A stretch of 64,000 nucleotides of DNA from Diploscapter coronatus (lineage: Eukaryota > Nematoda > Chromadorea > Rhabditida > Rhabditidae), in assembly GCA_964036155.1 (NCBI GenBank), contig OZ038423.1, positions 70,881,249-70,945,248 on the forward strand, read 5' to 3'. Below the pieces are notes generated by a model. That model made no database searches and had not been told where the DNA came from. It worked only from the letters and a program-made list of their open reading frames with translations. Of this stretch, positions 58,365-64,000 are shown piece by piece. How positions within the stretch are numbered: position 1 is the stretch's first letter; each line of letters opens with the position of its first letter. A program made the translations under genes and the position numbers.

Positions 58365-58834
58365 TAATATTTTAAAATTTTACTGATTTTATTTTTGAAA
58401 GCTAATTATCGGAAATTAATGTTTAAAAATCAGGCATTCTAACGAACCCGCTCTTTTCCCGCAATAAAGGCACCTATTCAAAATTGCGATTTCGTTTACT
58501 TTTCTGATATCTCTTTTCGGCCAGATATGATCTTTTTTCAAATTGATACCATCTATAAAATACGACATTCTTAATTGATTTATCAAAAAATTAGGCTCTT
58601 TTTTCCTTATTTTTGGTGTTTTACAACCGTTTTTGTGATTTCTCAGTTTGCACCATATTTGGCGCGCAATTGCGACTTAGAAAAAAATCAATAGTACCAC
58701 GTGAAAGAGGAGGATCGAATTGTATAGTCCCCCTCCGAATATCAGAAATTTACTGACTAGTAACCGAGCAAATTAGAATAAAATGAAACTGTCAACAAAT
58801 GTATCTAGTAAAAAGAGAGGGATGGCGGTTTCGG
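58365..58834. other. Spacer between the transposon cluster and duplication unit 2
   Basis: AT-rich, no gene or repeat recognised. The homology with 45722 begins abruptly at 58835. Confidence 0.5.
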
Positions 58835-59341
58835 CCTATATTTGATGTATGTACTGTGCACATACTCTGAACTCGTGTTTTTGAGGAAACTTCTAGACCT
58901 ATTTCTCGGAATTTTCCCTATATGCAATATACGTATCGGTGCACACACTTTGAACCCATGTTTATCTAACTGTTTGAGCAGTCCGTTTTATAAATTCACT
59001 AGCTGAGAGAGTGGGAGAGGGAAAAGAGTCGAGAGTTGCCCAGGTTGGCCGTGGTTTTTTCCCTATTACGTAGCACCGCGCCGGTCTTCCATACAAGTAC
59101 AGGCATAATCCGTAACGAATCCACGAAAAACGACCTCAGAGAACGTGATTTTTCGATCTTCGCCGTATTTATTATAAATAATGAATTCGTGTCCATGAGA
59201 CAAAATGCAAATACAGCCATATGACTGCACTGTATAAAAGTTCATTAAGTTATTGTCATACATAAAAATCGAAACTACATGTACTTCCTGTCTATACTAT
59301 TCGATAACTTTATTCAGATGCATGTGTTTTCTATATTTTCA

Positions 59342-59665
59342 CAAGGGAGCCTTTTTAGGGTCCCGTGGAATTTCAGAACGAGAGTAGGTTCATTTGAAAG
59401 AGCATAAAATTCTGGGTCGATTCATGTAACTTTTTCAACAAAAATGAAAAAGTCTATTTTCTAACAAGCTCTGTACTGCAAAGAATATTGTAGAAATTAG
59501 AAAACGTACATTTTTCTATACAAAGAAATCGGTTTTGTAAATTAGCCACCTACTGCGGATATTCATTTTTGTCGAAAAAGTTACATGAATCGAAGAGTTT
59601 TATGCTCTTTCAAATGAACCTACTCTCGTTCCGAAATCTCACGGGGTCCTAAAAAGGCTCCCTTG
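59342..59665. mobile_element. 324-bp element with long (about 100-bp) inverted repeats, only in unit 2
   Basis: Left CAAGGGAGCCTTTTTAGGGT and right ACCCCGTGAGATTTCGGAAC-type arms (right arm read as reverse complement) match for about 100 bp. TCA lies on both sides (59339-59341, 59666-59668). Unit 1 shows the empty site at about 46363. It carries no coding sequence and fits a MITE; a 3-bp TCA duplication does not point clearly to one superfamily. Confidence 0.85.
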
Positions 59666-59668
59666 TCA

Positions 59669-61294
59669 GAAAAGAACTTTTATCATTATATCATAATTTC
59701 AGATAGTTAAAATATCAGTTTAAATTTTTAACATGATATTATTATAAAATAATTTCCAAAACAGCAAAAATAGAAGTTTTGTTAGATCGAAAGGGTAACG
59801 CGTCAAAATGATCTAGTCTGCGGTGAAACTGGGATCATTTCCATATTTTATGCGCACGATAATCTCAATTAATGCACACTGCATTATTATGAAATTAGTG
59901 CACATTGCATTATTATGGGAGAATATGTTGCTGCTCTTTATAAATTCGGCGATTATTCTTTTAATTGATAACATTCATTAATGGATGCTCATTGAAGGTC
60001 GTAAATTATTAATTTATGATCGTTATATTTCTGCGAGGGAATTTTCAATCATCACTTTTTCTCTTTGAAAATAACTTTGTGTAATTCATTTTCAATTGAG
60101 AATGATTTTGGTAAGCGCTCACTACTTCGGCGAGGCAATTTTTTAAAATCAGGCCTGAAAACTCAGACTTAGACGGTTATTCGTTTATTGGGATTGGAGA
60201 TTTGAAGGGGACCGTTCGGTGCAAATAGTTTCTCTCCGGATGTTTGCGGATATATCCGACTATTTTATAGCTCTTATAAATATCTGCAAGCTGAGGTGAC
60301 CTCGTTCTTTCGTCTCTAGGAAAGAGTTCAATCAAATATAGTGTGAGCCCGTGCCGTAAATGTGCGAACTGTCAAAATAGAGGAACTGGTGCCAAATTAA
60401 AGATATAAAGTCGCAAAATAGTCGAACAGTTGGGACCAGACCTTCAAGATGACCCCATTTTTGCGATACTGACACTGCAGCGTCAGTGTCAGTGTCAAAC
60501 TCTGGAATGTATCTAAATCGATAAAACATGAGCCTATTAAAACTGGATTAGCATACGCAATCATAATCGAATCAATTCAAAGACATCACTCTCGATCAGA
60601 AAAAAAAACCTTCCAATGTTTGATTAGCAAAACGTCGGAACCGAATCTGTCAATTTCCTCGAATAATAAATACATAATTCACTCGTAAAGCGCCCACATT
60701 GGAATTCGAGCAAGTGGCATTCTTCATTAACTCATCTTTGTGTTTGAACATATTCATTCCCCGAATTGTTTAACTTCACTTACCTTTTTTAATTTTTACA
60801 TTCCATTACAGTATCGCTCTATAATCCTGTCTTATAAAAGTGAACTGATTGACCTTGTTCCTGTTCTTAGCATGTTTAATTTTTACTAAACTTTCTAGTT
60901 TCCTCTATAGAATTTTCAAATTTGCCTTTAACTCACCATTAAATTTTCGTCTTATCTTCCATTTATTAGTGGTTTTAGCTTTACAATTGCTCACTTTATT
61001 TATGAACTTCGTTTGTCCAATTTTAAACGATAATCTTCTTGTGTCAACAGAAACGACTTTACAAACTAATTTGATATTTTTCAGGTTGTAAAGTGAAATT
61101 TCAAAATAATCTGATGCCATGCGAAGTCGCATTGACCTGCTTAACAGTATAAGGAAGGTTAGCGAGGCTAAAAATTGAATTATTGCCAATTCTGTAATTT
61201 AAAAATTTAAAATAATGTGATCATGCAACATATTTCATCGTCTACTATAATCATTTTATCTTATGACGTGGGGCAGAAAAATAAAAATTTCCAG
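59669..61294 (+). other. Upstream region of the second chloride channel gene
   Basis: It matches the unit 1 upstream region in two blocks, joined at about 60434-60527 by a short unrelated stretch containing TGACACTGCAG and repeated GTCAGT words where unit 1 has 1.8 kb. No 5' coding exon was identified. The block 60528-61197 is more than 99% identical to unit 1 by eye apart from small indels. Confidence 0.55.
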
Positions 61295-64000
61295 TTGCGC
61301 CCCACAACTTCGACGGTAGCGATCGTGAAGCACGATGCAAATAACTCGTCTGCAGATTCGATCCACAAGACATCCTCGATTTGGACGAAGTTGTGAGAAT
61401 TTTGAAACTTTAGACTTGTTTTTCATCAAAAATTTCGATGATTTGAATTTCCTGAAAAATTCAAGTTTCATAATAAATAACTTTTTCATTTATTTCAATT
61501 ATACCATAGTCCTAAAATCAAATTTAAAAAGCGAAGTACAGTAATTCAAATCTTTATTATTGATTTTTACTAGATGGGTTTTTCTCGAATACATTAACCA
61601 TTTTTAGAATCCATATTTATCGATTTAAAAAACATTTTTTTATAGATTCGCTGGTCCGAAGCGGGTGTGGTTGCGAGTAGGGCCGACATTCAGGGAGTGG
61701 GCATTCCTGATCATTCTGGGTATAACTATGGGGCTCATTTCGATGCTCACCGACGTAGTCATCGACGAGCTGCTCACTCTCCAGAGGAAGCTCTATAGAT
61801 TGTGCGTCGACAATGATATCGTTATTGTGCCTTATTTGGTGGGTTTTTTTTAAACTTCTAAAAGATCAAAACCCCCTTTATCACATATTTGGTAATTTTT
61901 TCTTCAATTATTCTTTTCTTTAATTCCGTGCTCATTTATGCAAAAACGGAAAATTACGTTTTTCCTTAACCAATTTTATGAGGTTTTCAAGCCTGATAGC
62001 AATGCACCTTTTGAGTATTCAGCATTACTTTTTAAACATTTAACCATTTTTTCTAAAGAATTGGAAAATTTAAATTGTTATTTTAGGTCTGGACACTAAT
62101 TCCCGTGAGCATGATTGTAATCTCGGCTGGCATTGCTCGATATTTTGCCCCCCAAGTGATCGGCTCGGGAATCCCAGGTTCGAAATTTTTTATCTTTAAA
62201 ATTACATTTTTCCTATTTTAGAAACGAAAGCGTTAGTTAGCGGAATGGTATTGAAAGGGTACCTTTCGATAAAGACGATCATCGTCAAAACGATTGGAAT
62301 TTGTCTGGCTATTGGTTCTGGGTTGCCTTTCGGGAAAGAGGTAGAAATTTTCATCATTTTAGCCACAATTTCTAAAAGTTTTATTCTTTCTTCATACGGT
62401 TGTCATAATGTTTATGAAATTTCAAAATTATTATCTCACATTTTAACTTAAACTTGTATATATAATTATTGTTTTAAAATTTCTATTTAAAAAGGTTGAT
62501 CTTCATATAACAACTAATAGCTTCATTTTTATCTTTATAAATTCTTCTAAATCTCACTTTTCACTTTCAACTTTTAATTTAGTTTGTCGAAGCTTTATAT
62601 AAAATACAAACATTCAGGGCTCCTTCATCCACTTTAATCATTTTTTCTATCCTGTTTGTTAAAAAATTCTCATTGTATTTAGATGCTTCAATAATATTTA
62701 ATATCTTTATTTTTAACATTATTAAAGTTTTTTTCTGAAAATAAATTTGAGGGCCCTTTCATCCACATCAGTTCCGCAGCAGCTCACCAGCTGGGAAAGC
62801 TCATGATGTACGGGGACAGCGGCGTGTACGAGAACGAGTCCAGGGACCCGGACATTCTCGCAGCTGGCTGTGCGGTTGGAGTCGCCTGCACTTTCTCCAG
62901 TCCGGTTGGGGGTGAGAGTTTGAATTTTTTGAAATCATAAGCGTCAACTTATTTTGCATCATTCTTCATTCAAACATCGTTAACTTGCCAGGAATTTTAA
63001 AGAACAAGCTTTTTCGACTAACCTAAGATTTCACTTTTTGATTTTCTAAATTTTAGGTGTTTTGTTCTCAGTCGAAGTCACAACGCTCTATTTTGCCGTT
63101 CGAAATTATTGGCGTGGATTTTTCGCGGCGATTTGTAGTGCTACCGTCCTCAGAGTGCTACATTTTTTCAGGGAATCCCATGAATCTAATGGGGATATCA
63201 GTGAGTTTTTTTTTGTTGTTTTTTCACAATCACCCTCTCAAAAATATCAAATTTTCACTTTTAACACTATTCTTAAAGGGGTGATTTTTCAATGTTTCTC
63301 TCTAAATTCATAAGATTGCCAAATTTGATTTCAGTGTCGATTGAAGCCCACTACCCGACGCATTTCCCGATGAAAAGCCCATTCGTACCGGTAGAGTTGC
63401 CGATTTTCGCACTGATGGGGTAGGTTTGATTTGATTTTATTATTATTATTATTATTACTTTATTTTCAGAATCATCTTGGGTCTAGCTGCTTCGTTGTTC
63501 ATTTTCTTGTTCAAGCACACAATTCTGTTCCTGCGTCGCAATAAATTATCAATTCTTCTGTTCAAAGACTAGTGAGATTTTTTTCATTTTTAAAATTATT
63601 TTTCAAGATTTTTTCAAATCTTTCAGCTGGTTTATCTACCCCACTCTGGCATCTCTCATCATAACTTCAATTACCTTTCCACAAGGAATCGGACAGTACA
63701 TGGGTGGCGATGTAAGTTGTTTTCCTCGATTTTTATCGAAATTTTCAAAGTTTAAAACAAACTATTCTTTATCCAATAAATTCGAAAGGACGGTAAAAAT
63801 ACTGCATGCCATCTTTTTCAAAAAGAAAATTTTCTTCCTTTTCCCACTATCTAGCTTGTTTCGATCGGGACTCTTGTAATGGTTAACGATTTTTGAGGGT
63901 CATAGACCTTTCTATAGTAGATTACTTAATTTGGTGACATTTTCAATAAGTTTCAATTTTTTTTAATAATTGATTTTCAGCGTCGCTTCTCTACCTTCAT
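61295..64000 (+). CDS. clh: CLC chloride channel, second tandem copy (partial, both ends missing)
   Basis: The exons correspond one to one with the first copy: 61295-61392, 61646-61838, 62087-62177, 62222-62340, 62752-62911, 63057-63200, 63335-63419, 63470-63571, 63627-63711 and 63981 onward, cut by the window end. All phases agree and no frame is broken, so it looks functional as far as visible. GSGIPE and GKEGPFIH with the gating Glu are retained. Replacements relative to copy 1 cluster in the second and fourth visible exons (about 10 of 64 and 10 of 40 residues), while most of the fifth and seventh exons are nearly identical. One codon is missing in the sixth exon. The chloride conduction role is inferred from the family. 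Confidence 0.88.

Larger units (their letters stand above)
45722..58834. repeat. Tandem segmental duplication, unit 1 (about 13.1 kb)
   Basis: Starting at CCTATATTTGATGTATGTAC (45722) the sequence recurs from 58835 onward in the same order: 45722-46360 matches 58835-59341 plus 59666-59690, 46516-47220 matches 59735-60430, and 49052-52440 matches 60528-63980. Unit 1 includes the whole visible part of the first chloride channel gene, the small coiled-coil gene and the transposon cluster. Insertions and a 1.8-kb length difference between units are listed separately. Confidence 0.9.
58835..64000. repeat. Tandem segmental duplication, unit 2 (runs off the window end)
   Basis: This is the second copy of the block starting at 45722, same orientation, carrying the 5' part of a second chloride channel gene. 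Introns and flanks align with unit 1 almost base for base, apart from indels. Confidence 0.9.

Overview
The window is nuclear DNA of a nematode, most likely a rhabditid. It is AT-rich, with many small exons, introns often only 39-60 nt, TTTCAG/TTTTAG acceptors, apparent trans-splice acceptors just upstream of start codons, and families typical of the phylum (tandem GPI-anchored acetylcholinesterases, a dmsr-type peptide receptor, CLC channels). The annotation was built by hand-splicing exons and requiring phase agreement across every junction. Family calls rest on motifs I can see; no database search was possible.

Layout. 1-733 (+): 3' end of an unrecognised membrane protein. 2451-10774 (-): a 17-exon PAIP1-type poly(A)-binding-protein-interacting translation factor with PAM2 motif, MIF4G domain and acidic PAM1-like tail. 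11159-12239 (+): two small unrecognised genes, each preceded by a splice-acceptor-like site and about 270 bp apart, a candidate operon. About 13.1-14.2 kb (-): a coding-like but broken region. 15033-22542 and 23472-26979 (+): two tandem acetylcholinesterase genes, both ending in a hydrophobic GPI-type tail. The upstream copy has His instead of Glu next to the catalytic serine. 27800-29684 (-): a complete nine-exon dmsr-like GPCR. 31341-32644: a decayed DD37D mariner-like transposon with intact 26-bp inverted repeats. 32.7-38.7 kb: gene-poor, with inverted-repeat elements. 38723-44990 (-): a five-exon gene for an unrecognised single-pass membrane protein, with two introns over 2.5 kb and one GC-AG intron.

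45722-64000 is a tandem segmental duplication with a period near 13.1 kb. Each unit carries a ClC-1/2-like chloride channel gene (49866-55714, and 61295 to beyond the window end). The first unit also holds a small coiled-coil gene resembling BLOC-1 subunit 4 (55906-56855, -) and a transposon cluster (tRNA-derived SINE, palindromic MITE, internally deleted mariner) just before the second unit begins at 58835. Comparing the two units shows clean insertions with target-site duplications, and a mosaic of divergence in which the upstream flank is far more alike than the coding exons.

The acetylcholinesterases, peptide receptor and chloride channels would suit neuromuscular signalling, but nothing in the sequence shows co-regulation. 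The 5' coding exons of both chloride channel genes were not found.
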